Shown here piece by piece: positions 34,913-45,110 of a DNA stretch of 64,000 nucleotides (within the stretch, counting starts at the first letter, position 1; each line of letters begins with the position of its first letter). The notes beneath the pieces are model-generated. The model was not told the DNA's origin. It was given only the letters and a program-made list of their open reading frames with translations, and did not search any database. The translations under genes and the position numbers were made by a program. Origin of the DNA: Streptomyces vietnamensis (GTDB taxonomy: Bacteria; Actinomycetota; Actinomycetes; Streptomycetales; Streptomycetaceae); NCBI RefSeq assembly GCF_000830005.1, contig NZ_CP010407.1:1116001-1180000 (forward strand). The letters run 5' to 3'.

Positions 34913-36814
34913 TCAGCAGATGCGGAGGCCCGCCACGGGGCCGCCGCCCGCGCCGCCCGACAGGTGGAGCACGCTGAGGTAGACGTTGGTGTTGCCGCTG
35001 TCGTCGTCGGTGCGGGCGAACCAGCGGCTGGTGGTTCCGCCGTACGTCTCGGTCCGGTCGAGGTCGACCTGGCAGTAGAACGTGTGCGGGCCGGCTCCGA
35101 CCGTGCCCATCTCCCCGCCGTCGTACCGGGTGGTGGTGGCGCTCCGTACGACCTGGCAGGTGGCTGAGGAGCCGGAGGCGGTGCAGCCGGAGGCGGGCGG
35201 CGGGGCCTCGGTGGTGGGCGCGGTCGTGGTGCCGCCCCCGGAGGAGCCGCCGGTCGTGCCGGCACCACCGGTCGTGCTGGTGCCGCCGGCGGTGGCGGCG
35301 CCTCCGGCGGTCGTGCCCGGGGCCTTCGTACCGCCGCCTCCGCCGCCGCCCGCTCCGGACGCGGTGTCCGAACCGGCGCCACCCGCCGCCGAGCCGCCCG
35401 CCGCGGAGCCCGGGTCCGAGCCGTCGGAGCCGGGCCCGTCGGTGGCCGGTGCGCCGCCGGCCGCCGCGCCCGACTCCCGGCCCGAGGGGGTCGGTCCGGC
35501 GGAGGGCGTGGCGCTGCCGCTCGGCCGGCCGGAGGGCGCGGTGCTGCTCCCCGGGTCCAGGACGCGACCGGGGTCGCCCCCGGTGGTGGCACCGCCCCGG
35601 TCGCCGTCCTGCGGGGTCTCGCCGACGGCCTGCGTGCCGCTGTCGTGGTCCATGAGGGCGTACGTGATGCCGCCGCCGGCAAGGAGGACGGCGGCCACGG
35701 CGGCGGCGACCAGCACGTTCCCCCGGCGCGGCTTCGCTCCGGCGCGCCGCGCCTCGGCCCGTCCGCCCGTGCCCACGCCCGTGCCCACGCCCGTGTCGAG
35801 CTGAACGGGCGGCACGGGAACAGGGGCGGCGACCGGGTCGGCGACGGGGACCGGCGGTCCGAAGGCACCGGCGTACGGGTTCGGCTCCACGGGACCCGCG
35901 TACGGGTTCGGCGCGGGAGCCTCCGGAGCGAGGACTCCCTCCTCGGCGCCTTCGGGTTCCGGCGCCCCGCCGGAGGCCGCTGTCTCCCCCATCGCGCCGA
36001 GGAGCCGCGCCGCCTCGCGGGCGGTCGGGCGGGCGGCGGGGTCCTTGTCGAGGAGGCGGAGCAGGAGCGGGGCGAGGGGTCCGGCGCGGACGGGCTCCGG
36101 GAGGGGCTCGGTGACGATGGCGGCGAGGGTCGACCAGGTCGACGTACGACGGAAGGGCGAGGAGCCCTCGACCGCCGCGTACAGGGTCGCGCCCACCGCC
36201 CACACGTCCGACGCGGGCCCCGGGTCCTGCCCCTGGGCGCGCTCGGGGGCGAGGAAGTCGAGGGAGCCGACGATCTCGCCGCTGCGCGTGAGGTGCGTCG
36301 CGGAGCCGTCGCCGGGGTCCTCCATCGTGGCGATGCCGAAGTCGGTGAGGACGATCCGGCCCGAACTGTCGAGCAGGATGTTGCCGGGCTTCACGTCCCG
36401 GTGGAGGACGCCCACGTCGTGCGCCGCGGCCAGCGCCTCCAGGACGTGGGCGCCGATGCGGGCGGCCTCGGCGGGGTCGATGGCGCCGCGCTCGCCGAGG
36501 ACGTCGGCGAGGGAGGGCCCCTCGACGAGCTCCATGACGATGACCGGTCGGCCCTCGTGTTCGGTGACGTCGTGGACGGCCACGACTCCGGGGTGGCGGA
36601 CCCGGGCGGCGGCGCGCGCCTCGCGGGTCATCCGCAGGCGCAGGTCGGCCAGTTCGGGCGCGGCCGCGTCCGTGTACGTACGGAGCTCCTTGACGGCCAC
36701 CTCGCGGCCGAGCACCTCGTCGACGGCCCGCCAGACGACGCCCATGCCGCCGCGTCCGAGCTGCCGCACGATTCTGTAGCGGTCCGCGATCCGCCCGTTC
36801 TCCCCCGATGACAC
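34913..36814 (-). CDS. Membrane-anchored Ser/Thr protein kinase (PknB-like) with Gly/Ser-rich external region
   Basis: 633 aa. Kinase domain residues 13-275: glycine loop LGRGGMGVV, catalytic Lys42 in VAVKEL, HRDVKPGN (138-145) and DFG (158-160). A Pro-rich linker follows. One transmembrane helix lies at about residues 366-388 (VLVAAAVAAVLLAGGGITYA). Outside is a long Gly/Ser/Thr low-complexity stalk, then a C-terminal domain of about 85 residues with four Cys (GCTASGSSATCQV; TFYCQV; final C). Signalling by phosphorylation is expected. No PASTA repeats are present, so the ligand differs from that of PknB. Confidence 0.93.
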   Translation of the reverse strand: MSSGENGRIADRYRIVRQLGRGGMGVVWRAVDEVLGREVAVKELRTYTDAAAPELADLRLRMTREARAAARVRHPGVVAVHDVTEHEGRPVIVMELVEGPSLADVLGERGAIDPAEAARIGAHVLEALAAAHDVGVLHRDVKPGNILLDSSGRIVLTDFGIATMEDPGDGSATHLTRSGEIVGSLDFLAPERAQGQDPGPASDVWAVGATLYAAVEGSSPFRRTSTWSTLAAIVTEPLPEPVRAGPLAPLLLRLLDKDPAARPTAREAARLLGAMGETAASGGAPEPEGAEEGVLAPEAPAPNPYAGPVEPNPYAGAFGPPVPVADPVAAPVPVPPVQLDTGVGTGVGTGGRAEARRAGAKPRRGNVLVAAAVAAVLLAGGGITYALMDHDSGTQAVGETPQDGDRGGATTGGDPGRVLDPGSSTAPSGRPSGSATPSAGPTPSGRESGAAAGGAPATDGPGSDGSDPGSAAGGSAAGGAGSDTASGAGGGGGGGTKAPGTTAGGAATAGGTSTTGGAGTTGGSSGGGTTTAPTTEAPPPASGCTASGSSATCQVVRSATTTRYDGGEMGTVGAGPHTFYCQVDLDRTETYGGTTSRWFARTDDDSGNTNVYLSVLHLSGGAGGGPVAGLRIC

Positions 36815-36885
36815 CGCTGCCCCGTCCCCCTGTCGATCTTATGAACTCGACAAGAGTACGGGGCAGTTGGCGGGAAAGTGACCGT

Positions 36886-38178
36886 TTAGCGATCAGTGGT
36901 GGCGGTGAGGTCGCCTCGGCGCGGGGCGGCGAAGCGGTCGAGGTCGGCGCGGGTCATGCCGGTGAGGGCGTCGACCTCGGCGGCGTCGAGGGCGCCGCAC
37001 TGGAGGCCGCGCAGCAGGTAGGAGCTGAGGGCCTTGGCGGTTGCGGGCTCGTCCATGACGTCGCCGCCGACGTGGTTGGCGTAGGCGGAGAGGCGCTTGG
37101 CGGCGGTCTCGAAGCCCTCGCGGTAGAAGGCGAAGACGGCGGCGTAGCGGGTGGGGATGTGGCCGGGGTGCATGTCCCAGCCCTGGTAGTAGGCGCGGGC
37201 CAGGGCGCGGCGGGTGAGGCCATAATGCAGGCGCCAGGCCTCGTGGACGTGCTCGGTGGAGCCGACGGGCAGGACGTTGGTGGAGCCGTCGGAGACGCGG
37301 ACGCCGGTGCCGGCGGCGGCGACCTGCATGATCGCCTTGGCGTGGTCGGCGGCCGGGTGGTCGCTGGCCTGGTAGGCGGCGGAGACGCCGACGCAGGCGC
37401 TGTAGTCGAAGGTGCCGTAGTGCAGTCCGGTGGCGCGGCCCTCTGCGGCGCCGATCATGCGGGCCACGGCGGCGGTGCCGTCGCTGGCGAGGATGGACTG
37501 GCTGGTCTCGATCTGGATCTCGAAGCCGAGGCGGCCAGCGTCGAGGCCGTGGGCCTTCTCGAAGGCCTCCAGGAGGCGGACGAAGGCGGAGACCTGCTCG
37601 GGGTAGGTGACCTTGGGGAGGGTGAGGACGAGGCCGTCGGGGAGGCCGCCGTTCTCCAGGAGGCCGGTGAGGAAGACGTCGGTGGTGCGGATGCCGCGGT
37701 CGCGTACGGCGGCCTCCATGCACTTCATCCGGATGCCCATGTACGGGGCGGCGGTGCCGTTCGCGTACGCCTCGGAGATCAGGCGGGCGGCGCGGGCGGC
37801 GTCCTGGTCCTCGTCCCGGCCGGCGTAGCCGTCCTCGAAGTCGACGCGGAGGTCCTCGATGGGCTCGCGCTCCAGCTTGGCCCGTACGCGGCCGTAGACG
37901 TCCTCGGCGAGCTCGTCGGAGAGGCCGAGGACGGCGGCGAAGGAGGCGGCGTCGGGGGCGTGCTCGTCGAGTGCGGCGAGGGCCTGGTCGCCCCAGGAGC
38001 GGATGGTGCCGGCGTCGAAGACGTTGCCGGGGACGTAGACCGTGTGGACGGGCTGGCGGGTGCCGGGGTCTCCCGGGTAGCGCCGGTCGAGCTCGGCGTC
38101 CACCGCTGCGAGGGAGGCGCTGATGCCCTCGCTGACCGCGCCGGCGAGGCTCGTCGACACCTTCTCCTGCTGACCCAT
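36886..38178 (-). CDS. HpcH/HpaI aldolase/citrate lyase-family protein (DUF6986 type)
   Basis: 430 aa from ATG 38178, with AGGAGG upstream. TIM-barrel signatures include DFEDGYAGRDEDQDA (metal site), GIRMKCMEA, PKVTYPEQVSAF and FEIQIETSQSIL, followed by GLHYGTFDYSACVG. It is longer than simple HpcH aldolases and resembles actinobacterial CitE-like/PEP-binding proteins near glyoxylate or purine pathways. The exact reaction is unknown. A sigma-70-type promoter and a palindrome lie just upstream. Confidence 0.82.
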   Translation of the reverse strand: MGQQEKVSTSLAGAVSEGISASLAAVDAELDRRYPGDPGTRQPVHTVYVPGNVFDAGTIRSWGDQALAALDEHAPDAASFAAVLGLSDELAEDVYGRVRAKLEREPIEDLRVDFEDGYAGRDEDQDAARAARLISEAYANGTAAPYMGIRMKCMEAAVRDRGIRTTDVFLTGLLENGGLPDGLVLTLPKVTYPEQVSAFVRLLEAFEKAHGLDAGRLGFEIQIETSQSILASDGTAAVARMIGAAEGRATGLHYGTFDYSACVGVSAAYQASDHPAADHAKAIMQVAAAGTGVRVSDGSTNVLPVGSTEHVHEAWRLHYGLTRRALARAYYQGWDMHPGHIPTRYAAVFAFYREGFETAAKRLSAYANHVGGDVMDEPATAKALSSYLLRGLQCGALDAAEVDALTGMTRADLDRFAAPRRGDLTATTDR

Positions 38179-38194
38179 CCTGCATCCTCCTGTT

Positions 38195-38209
38195 TTCCGC
38201 TGCACGGAA
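38195..38209. promoter_or_regulatory. Palindrome near the HpcH-like gene start
   Basis: TTCCG-ctgca-CGGAA lies between the promoter and the ribosome-binding site, 17 bp before the ATG. It is a candidate repressor site for the HpcH-like gene. Confidence 0.4.
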
Positions 38210-38227
38210 TCAACAATCCGTATAGCA

Positions 38228-38256
38228 AAATTAGTAGGCCCTCGGACCTGCGTCAA
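38228..38256 (-). promoter_or_regulatory. Promoter of the HpcH-like gene
   Basis: On the minus strand TTGACG (38256-38251), a 17-bp spacer, then TAATTT (38233-38228). This lies in an AT-rich island. The expected leader is about 45 nt and would carry the palindrome at 38195. Confidence 0.5.
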
Positions 38257-38272
38257 TGGTTGTCCGAAACGG

Positions 38273-38312
38273 CCGGGGGCCGCACGGCGAGTGATCGCCG
38301 TGCGGCCCCCGG
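38273..38312. terminator. Perfect 18-bp hairpin after etfA
   Basis: The arm at 38273-38290 (CCGGGGGCCGCACGGCGA) pairs perfectly with 38295-38312 around a GTGA tetraloop. It lies 22 bp past the etfA stop and separates the etf genes from the HpcH-like gene. It is a very stable factor-independent terminator despite lacking a T-run. Confidence 0.9.
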
Positions 38313-38333
38313 GACCGACAGAACCGCAGGTCA

Positions 38334-39296
<963 letters not shown>

Positions 39297-39350
39297 GGGA
39301 CTTCAATCTCCTGAGAACGGAAGGGGCGGTCTGGTGGGCTCTCGGGAGCC

Positions 39351-40136
39351 TTAGATGAACTTCTGGCTCGCGAGGAACTCGGCCAGCTGCTTGCCGCCCT
39401 CGCCCTCGTCCTTGACGATCGTGCCGGCGGTGCGGGCCGGACGCTCGGCGGCGGAGTCGACCGCGGTCCAGGCACCCTCCAGGCCGACCTCGTCGGCCTC
39501 GATCTCCAGGTCCTCCAGGTCCAGGGACTCGACCGGCTTCTTCTTGGCGGCCATGATGCCCTTGAAGGACGGGTAGCGGGCCTCGCCCGACTGGTCCGTC
39601 ACGGAGACGACGGCCGGAAGCGAGGCCTCCAGCTGCTCGGAGGCGGTGTCGCCGTCGCGGCGGCCCGTGACGACGCCGTCCTCGATCTTGACCTCGGAGA
39701 GCAGGGTGACCTGCGGGACGCCCAGGCGCTCGGCGAGGATGGCCGGGAGGACGCCCATGGTGCCGTCGGTGGAGGCCATGCCGGCGATGACGACGTCGTA
39801 GCCGACCTTCTCGATCGCCTTGGCGAGCACCAGCGAGGTGCCCATGACGTCGGTGCCGTGCAGGTCGTCGTCCTCGACGTGGACGGCCTTGTCGGCGCCC
39901 ATGGAGAGCGCCTTGCGCAGCGCGTCCTTGGCGTCCTCGGGGCCGACCGTGAGCACGGTGACCTCGGCGTCGTCGGCCTCTTCGGCGATCTGCAGGGCCT
40001 GCTCGACGGCGTACTCGTCGAGCTCCGACAGCAGGCCGTCGACGTCGTCGCGGTCGACGGTCAGGTCATCGGCGAAGTGCCGGTCGCCGGTGGCGTCGGG
40101 CACGTACTTCACACAGACAACGATCCTCAAGCTCAC
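39351..40136 (-). CDS. etfB: Electron transfer flavoprotein beta subunit
   Basis: 261 aa from GTG 40136, preceded by AGGAGAG. Signatures: IVVCVKYVPD at the start, NAD-like AMP site GMASTDGTMGVLPAILAERLG, and the family pattern SLPAVVSVTDQSGEARYPSF. It binds AMP and forms the heterodimer with EtfA. Start chosen by the RBS and the family's normal length. Together etfBA form an operon ended by the terminator at 38273. Confidence 0.97.
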   Translation of the reverse strand: MSLRIVVCVKYVPDATGDRHFADDLTVDRDDVDGLLSELDEYAVEQALQIAEEADDAEVTVLTVGPEDAKDALRKALSMGADKAVHVEDDDLHGTDVMGTSLVLAKAIEKVGYDVVIAGMASTDGTMGVLPAILAERLGVPQVTLLSEVKIEDGVVTGRRDGDTASEQLEASLPAVVSVTDQSGEARYPSFKGIMAAKKKPVESLDLEDLEIEADEVGLEGAWTAVDSAAERPARTAGTIVKDEGEGGKQLAEFLASQKFI

Positions 40137-40209
40137 GCCGGCTCTCCTACTGCATCGGTCATAACTGGGCTGCCTTGTTGCTCGCAGCATAGGCGCCTGA
40201 AGGGCGGGT

Positions 40210-40242
40210 TTCCGGTCGGGGCGCCAGACGCCCCGACCGGAA
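40210..40242. terminator. 14-bp perfect hairpin between flavin reductase and etfB
   Basis: TTCCGGTCGGGGCG pairs with CGCCCCGACCGGAA around a 5-nt loop. It lies about 95 bp beyond the flavin reductase stop and 75 bp upstream of etfB, insulating them. The plus-strand side is followed by an AT-rich TATTACTC. Confidence 0.85.
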
Positions 40243-40336
40243 TATTACTCGTCAGTACACCCAGTTCGTTACCGCTGAGCAAGCGCTCAGGCATGTGACC
40301 TTGCCAACGCGCGGAGAGCGGCGCGCACGGGAACTC

Positions 40337-40861
40337 TCAGTCGCGCAGCGCGTTGAAGCGGCCGTGGTGGTAGAGGAGCGGCCGGCCCGCCCCGTCCGGG
40401 TCCCCGGCCACCGCCTGCGCGATGACGATCCGGTGGTCCCCGGCGGGCACCCGGGCCACCACGCGGCAGACCAGCCAGGCCAGGACGCCGTCGAGCACGG
40501 GCACGCCCTCGGGGCCGATGCTCCAGCGGGTGCCCTCGCCGAAGCGGTCGGCGCCGCTGCGCGCGAAGGTGGCCGCGAGCTCCTGCTGGTGCTCGCCGAG
40601 TATGTGCACGCCGATGAACTCGGCCTCGGAGACCACCGGCCAACTGGAGGAGCCCGTGCCCACCCCGAAGGAGATCAGCGGGGGTTCGGCGGCGACGGAG
40701 TTGAGCGAGGTGGCGGTGAAACCGACGGGCCGCTCGCCGTGCGCGGTGATGACCGCGACACCGGCCGCGTGCCGGCGGAAGACGGAGCGGAGCAGATCGG
40801 GAGAGGCCTGCCGGGGTGCGCCGATCGTGGGAACGGTACGGAGCTCGGGCGAAACCGTCAT
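40337..40861 (-). CDS. Flavin reductase family protein (FMN-binding split barrel)
   Basis: 174 aa from ATG 40861, with AAGGA 8 nt upstream; an ATG at 40888 with AGGA is an alternative. Family signatures: FRRHAAGVAVITAHGERPVG, FTATSLNSVAAEPPLISFG and VGEADRFGEGTR-like GADRFGEGTRWS. It uses NAD(P)H to reduce FMN or FAD, often supplying a monooxygenase. No monooxygenase is adjacent, so its partner is unknown. Confidence 0.9.
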   Translation of the reverse strand: MTVSPELRTVPTIGAPRQASPDLLRSVFRRHAAGVAVITAHGERPVGFTATSLNSVAAEPPLISFGVGTGSSSWPVVSEAEFIGVHILGEHQQELAATFARSGADRFGEGTRWSIGPEGVPVLDGVLAWLVCRVVARVPAGDHRIVIAQAVAGDPDGAGRPLLYHHGRFNALRD

Positions 40862-41143
40862 GGAGTTGTCCTTCTGCGAGGGCGTCATGAGAGGGGTCCT
40901 GGGGTGGTCAGACACCCGGACAGCGCGCACTCGCGTTGCGGGCCAGATCCACGTGGGCCCGGCCGTAGAGAAGGAGTTCTATGGGCACTCCGTCAGGGTG
41001 ACGATCGGTGGCGGGTGCAGTCAAGTGCGTACCGGGATGTGGGAGAAGTGTCACGGCGTCAGACCGGGCCCGCCGGGCCCTTCCACGCTCGGGCCCCGCT
41101 CGGCCCGCGGCGGACCCTGCGCCGGACGCACGCGGCCGGACGC

Positions 41144-41285
41144 GCGGCGGACCGTCCGTCAGACGACCCGGCCGGGCGTGCGGCGAACTCTTCGCCGGAC
41201 GGCGCGGGCGTGTGTGCGTGCGTGCGTGCGGCGAACCCTTCGTCAGACGACCCGGCCGGGCGTGCGGCGGACCGTCCGTCAGACG
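41144..41285. repeat. 29-bp repeats in the 417-bp gap between flavin reductase and thioredoxin
   Basis: A 29-bp element starting CGTCAGACGACCCGGCC occurs at 41157-41185 and 41241-41269. A 22-bp element GCGGCGGACCGTCC plus CGTCAGACG occurs at 41144-41165 and 41264-41285. A GTGC microsatellite lies between (about 41210-41230). The array overlaps the thioredoxin stop. No gene was found in 40862-41278. Confidence 0.75.
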
Positions 41286-41590
41286 GCGCGGCCCAGGGCT
41301 GCGATGACGTCCGCCCTGCGGGGCTGCCCCGCGGCCCTGCGGACGACGCGTCCGGCGGCGTCGAGGACGAGGACGGTGGGGGTACGGGCGATGCCGAGCT
41401 CGCGCACGAGGTCGAGGCGCTCCTCGGCGTCGATCTCCACGTGCCCCACGCCCGGCACCATCGCGGCGACCTCGGCGAGGGTGCGGCGGGTGGCCCGGCA
41501 GGGCTGACAGAAGGCCGTCGAGAACTGGACGAGGGTGGCCCGCTCCCCCAGTGCGGCGCCGAGCGCCTCCGGCCCCAGGACCTCGGTCAT
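41279..41590 (-). CDS. Thioredoxin-like protein
   Basis: 103 aa from ATG 41590, with GGGAAG upstream. The redox motif C28-Q-P-C31 lies in VQFSTAFCQPCRATRRTL, and the cis-Pro is in IARTPTVLVLDAAG. The WCGPC of normal thioredoxin is changed to FCQPC, so the redox potential and partner may differ. The gene end is embedded in tandem repeats. Confidence 0.92.
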   Translation of the reverse strand: MTEVLGPEALGAALGERATLVQFSTAFCQPCRATRRTLAEVAAMVPGVGHVEIDAEERLDLVRELGIARTPTVLVLDAAGRVVRRAAGQPRRADVIAALGRAV

Positions 41591-41815
41591 CCCACTTCCC
41601 TTCGCTCTCCCGTTCCTCCGGTGCAGCGTCCCACGGGGCCGATGGATTCCCGCCACCGACCACCGCGAGTGACGAGAATCTCCCCGTATGAAGCCGTCTG
41701 GACTGGTCACGGGGCCGCACATGGGGCACGATCTGCCCAAAGCCGAAAACCTACGGCCGCGTAACTTCGCCGGGAGAACCCCCCTCCGGGCACATGAAGA
41801 AGAGGTTCCTCTCCG

Positions 41816-42538
41816 ATGGCAGAACTCGTCTATCGACCGGTCATCGGCGCCGCTCTGACCATGTTCAAGGCGCTCGACCTGAAGATCGACACGCAGGGTT
41901 CGGAGCACATCCCCCGGACCGGCGGCGCGGTGCTCGTGAGCAACCACATCAGCTATCTGGACTTCATCTTCACCGGTCTCGCCGCCCTGCCGCAGAAGCG
42001 CCTGGTGCGCTTCATGGCGAAGGACTCGGTCTTCAAGCACAAGATCTCGGGGCCGCTCATGCGCGGCATGAAGCACATCCCGGTGGACCGCGCCCAGGGC
42101 GAGCACGCGTACCAGCACGCCCTGGAGTCGCTGCGGGCCGGCGAGATCATCGGCGTCTTCCCCGAGGCGACCATCTCCCAGTCCTTCACGCTGAAGAGCT
42201 TCAAGACGGGTGCGGCGCGCCTGGCGCAGGAGGCGGGCGTCCCGCTGATCCCGATGGCGCTGTGGGGCACCCAGCGGCTGTGGACGAAGGGCAAGCCGCG
42301 GAACTTCAAGCGGAGCCACATCCCGGTGACCATCCGCGTGGGCGAGCCGGTGGAGGCCCCCGCCGACCAGTACGCGGGCGCGATCACCCGGCGCCTCCGC
42401 GAGCGCGTCCAGGAGCTCCTGGAGGCCGCGCAGCGCGCCTACCCGGTGCGACCGAAGGACGCGAACGACACCTGGTGGATTCCCGCGCACCTCGGCGGTA
42501 CGGCTCCGACGCCGGCCCAGGTCAAGGAAGCCGGCTGA
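41816..42538 (+). CDS. 1-acyl-sn-glycerol-3-phosphate acyltransferase (PlsC type)
   Basis: 240 aa from ATG 41816, with AAGAGG upstream. The catalytic HX4D is H44-ISYL-D49 in SNHISYLDF, the second motif lies in GPLMRGMKHIPVDR, the third is GVFPEATIS (about residue 119) and the fourth VPLIPMALWG. No N-terminal membrane helix is obvious. It makes phosphatidic acid or a related lipid. It converges with the transglutaminase-like gene. Confidence 0.93.
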   Translation: MAELVYRPVIGAALTMFKALDLKIDTQGSEHIPRTGGAVLVSNHISYLDFIFTGLAALPQKRLVRFMAKDSVFKHKISGPLMRGMKHIPVDRAQGEHAYQHALESLRAGEIIGVFPEATISQSFTLKSFKTGAARLAQEAGVPLIPMALWGTQRLWTKGKPRNFKRSHIPVTIRVGEPVEAPADQYAGAITRRLRERVQELLEAAQRAYPVRPKDANDTWWIPAHLGGTAPTPAQVKEAG

Positions 42539-42563
42539 CGGAACCGTTCCTGCACCGCCCGGA

Positions 42564-43163
42564 TCACAGCTCGGCCGGCAGCGTCCGGTCGAGGTACGGG
42601 CGGTCCGGGGCGGCCTTCAGGGCGCCCAGGACGACCGGGTGCGGCTCGGCGTACAGCTCGGGGTAGTCCACTTCGCCGAGCTCCGGCCGTACGGTCCAGG
42701 CCAGCCGCTCCTCCCCCAGGGAGAACCGGGCGTCGACGCCCGGCTTGTTCCCCCGCACGTCCTGGCGGGCCCAGGCTCTCTCCCCGGGCAGCAGGACGGC
42801 GACGAGGCCGTGGACGACCGGGTCCGAGCCGTCGTCCTCGGTGAGCCGCTGGTAGCAGAGGGCGGCGGGGATTCCGCGGGCCCGCAGGAGCGCGGCGTAG
42901 GCGAGGGACTTGGCGTAGCAGATGCCGTTGCGCTGCTCCAGGACGTCGGAGGCGCGCCAGGTGACGCGGAGATCGCCGGAGTCCATGGAGTGCGGGATGG
43001 TGTCGCGGACGAAGGCGTAGGCCGCTTCGGCGTATGAGTATGCGTCGGGATGATCCGCGGCGAGGCGCTCGGAGACGTCCTTGACGAGCGGGTGGTCGTG
43101 ATCGACCGACTCGCTTGCCGCAAGGTACGCGTCGATATCGGGGTTCTGCTGAATGAGTTCCAT
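42564..43163 (-). CDS. Transglutaminase-like cysteine peptidase-fold protein
   Basis: 199 aa. The Cys-His-Asp triad is plausible: Cys in EQRNGICYAKSLAYAALLRA, His in DPVVHGLVAVLL and a nearby Asp. A helical N-terminus precedes it (MELIQQNPDIDAYLAAS). Transglutaminase-fold proteins of this type may cleave or ligate peptides. No signal peptide is present, so it is cytoplasmic. The substrate is unknown. Confidence 0.85.
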   Translation of the reverse strand: MELIQQNPDIDAYLAASESVDHDHPLVKDVSERLAADHPDAYSYAEAAYAFVRDTIPHSMDSGDLRVTWRASDVLEQRNGICYAKSLAYAALLRARGIPAALCYQRLTEDDGSDPVVHGLVAVLLPGERAWARQDVRGNKPGVDARFSLGEERLAWTVRPELGEVDYPELYAEPHPVVLGALKAAPDRPYLDRTLPAEL

Positions 43164-43183
43164 GCGGGACGACCCTATGAAAA

Positions 43184-43218
43184 CGGCCGGACGGAGTCAA
43201 TGACTTTCCGTCCGGCCG
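43184..43218. terminator. 12-bp hairpin with T-tract after threonine aldolase
   Basis: CGGCCGGACGGA pairs with TCCGTCCGGCCG around an 11-nt loop. T/A runs on each side (TTTTC leftward, ATTTTTAT rightward) make it a classical intrinsic terminator for the leftward aldolase operon. Confidence 0.9.
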
Positions 43219-43237
43219 CATTTTTATGCAGACCTGC

Positions 43238-44317
43238 TCAGCGGGCCAGCTCTTCCTTCAGGGCCTGGAGGAAGGCGTCCACGTCGTCCTCCGTGGTGTC
43301 GAAGGCGCACATCCAGCGGACATCGCCGGCGGCCTCGTCCCAGAAGTAGAAGCGGAACCGTTCCTGCAGGCGTCGGCTCACCTCGTGCGGGAGGCGGGCG
43401 AAGACCGCGTTGGCCTGCACCGGGTAGAGGATCTCCACCCCGTCGAGCTCGCGCACCCCGGCGGCGAGACGCTGGGCCATCGCGTTGCCGTGGCGGGCGT
43501 TGCGCAGCCACAGGTCCTTCGCGAGGAGGGCCTCCAGCTGTACCGACACGAAGCGCATCTTCGAGGCGAGCTGCATGGACAGCTTGCGCAGGTGCTTCAT
43601 GTGGCTGACCGCGTCGGGGTTGAGCACGACGACGGCCTCGCCGAAGAGCATGCCGTTCTTCGTGCCGCCGTACGAGATCACGTCCACGCCGACCGCGTTG
43701 GTGAAGGCGCGCATGGGCACGTCGAGCGAGGCTGCCGCGTTGGCTATGCGGGCCCCGTCGAGGTGCACCTTCATGCCCTTGGCGTGGGCGTGCTCGACGA
43801 TCGCGCGGATCTCCTCCACCGTGTAGACGGTGCCGAGCTCCGTGTTCTGGGTGATCGAGACGACCTGGGGCATGGCCCGGTGCTCGTCCTCCCAGCCCCA
43901 GGCCTGCCGGTCGATCAGCTCGGGGGTGAGCTTGCCGTCCGGGGTCGGGACGGTGAGCAGCTTGAGGCCGCCCATCCGCTCCGGCGCGCCGCCCTCGTCC
44001 ACGTTGATGTGGGCGGTCTCGGCGCAGATCACGGCGCCCCAGCGGTCGGTGAGCGCCTGGAGGGCGGTCACGTTCGCCCCGGTCCCGTTGAAGACCGGGA
44101 AGGCTTCGGCGGTGGGGCCGAAGTGGCTGTGCATGATCCGCTGGAGGTGCTCGGTGTACTGGTCCTCGCCGTAGGCGACCTGGTGGCCTTCGTTGGCGAG
44201 GGCGAGGGCCGCGAGGACCTCGGGGTGGGCGCCGGCGTAGTTGTCGCTGGCGAAGCCCCGGACCGACGGGTCGTGGTGACGACGTGCGTCGGTCCTGGGG
44301 CCGAGTGCCGCGGTCAC
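43238..44317 (-). CDS. Low-specificity threonine aldolase
   Basis: 359 aa. A GTG at 44317 overlaps the SDR stop in a GTGA, and GTG 44335 upstream is an alternative. PLP-lyase fold type I: FASDNYAGAHPEVLAAL, substrate-binding GTGANVTALQAL, His in AETAHINVDEGGAP, and the PLP lysine in VISYGGTKNGMLFGEAV. It splits L-threonine or L-allo-threonine to glycine and acetaldehyde. It is the last gene of the DUF6421-SDR-aldolase operon, ended by the terminator at 43184. Confidence 0.93.
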   Translation of the reverse strand: MTAALGPRTDARRHHDPSVRGFASDNYAGAHPEVLAALALANEGHQVAYGEDQYTEHLQRIMHSHFGPTAEAFPVFNGTGANVTALQALTDRWGAVICAETAHINVDEGGAPERMGGLKLLTVPTPDGKLTPELIDRQAWGWEDEHRAMPQVVSITQNTELGTVYTVEEIRAIVEHAHAKGMKVHLDGARIANAAASLDVPMRAFTNAVGVDVISYGGTKNGMLFGEAVVVLNPDAVSHMKHLRKLSMQLASKMRFVSVQLEALLAKDLWLRNARHGNAMAQRLAAGVRELDGVEILYPVQANAVFARLPHEVSRRLQERFRFYFWDEAAGDVRWMCAFDTTEDDVDAFLQALKEELAR

Positions 44318-45110
44318 GGCTTGGGGGTCAGCCACAGACGCTGTCCATTCACTTCCTGGGCGGGCTTGTCCCAGAGACCCGCGATCTCGTTCGCCAGGTC
44401 CTTGACGTCGGTGAAGCCCGCGAACTTCGCGTTGGGGCGTTCGGCGCGCATGGCGTCGTGCACCAATGCCTTGATCACCAGGATGGCAGCCGCCGCCTGC
44501 GGGCCGTCGTCGCCCCCCAGCTTGCGGAAGGAGTCGGCCATGGCGAGGGTCCAGGCCTCGGCGGCCGCCTTGCCGGCGTTGTACGCGGCGTTGTTGGCGA
44601 CCGGCTTGTGGGCGCCGGACTGGCTGATCAGGGCGTACCGGCCGCGTCCGCCGGCGCGCAGCAGCCCGTCGTGGAAGGCGAGCGAGGTGTGCTGGACGGT
44701 GCGGATCAGGAGCTTCTCCAGGAAGTCCCAGTCCTTGAGGTCGGTCTCCGTGAAGGAGGCGCTGCCGCGCCAGCCGCCGACCAGGTGGACCAGGCCGTCG
44801 ATCCGGCCGAACTCCTTCTCGGTCTTCGCGGCCCAGTCGCGCGTGGCGTCCAGGTCGAGGAGGTCGACCGTGTCGCCGACGACCTTGGCTCCGCCGTGGG
44901 CGTAGCGGGCGGCGTCGACGGCCTCCGCGAGGCGCGCCGGGTCGGCGTCGGAGGCGACGACCGTGGCACCGGCCTCGGCGAGACGCAGCAGCGTCGCGCG
45001 GCCCGCGGGGCCGGCCGCGCCGGCGACCGCGATGACGGCGCCGTCGAGCGGTCCGCCGTTTCCGTTGGAGATCATGGGCGACGCCTCCTCGGTGTTCTCG
45101 GTGAGGTCGC

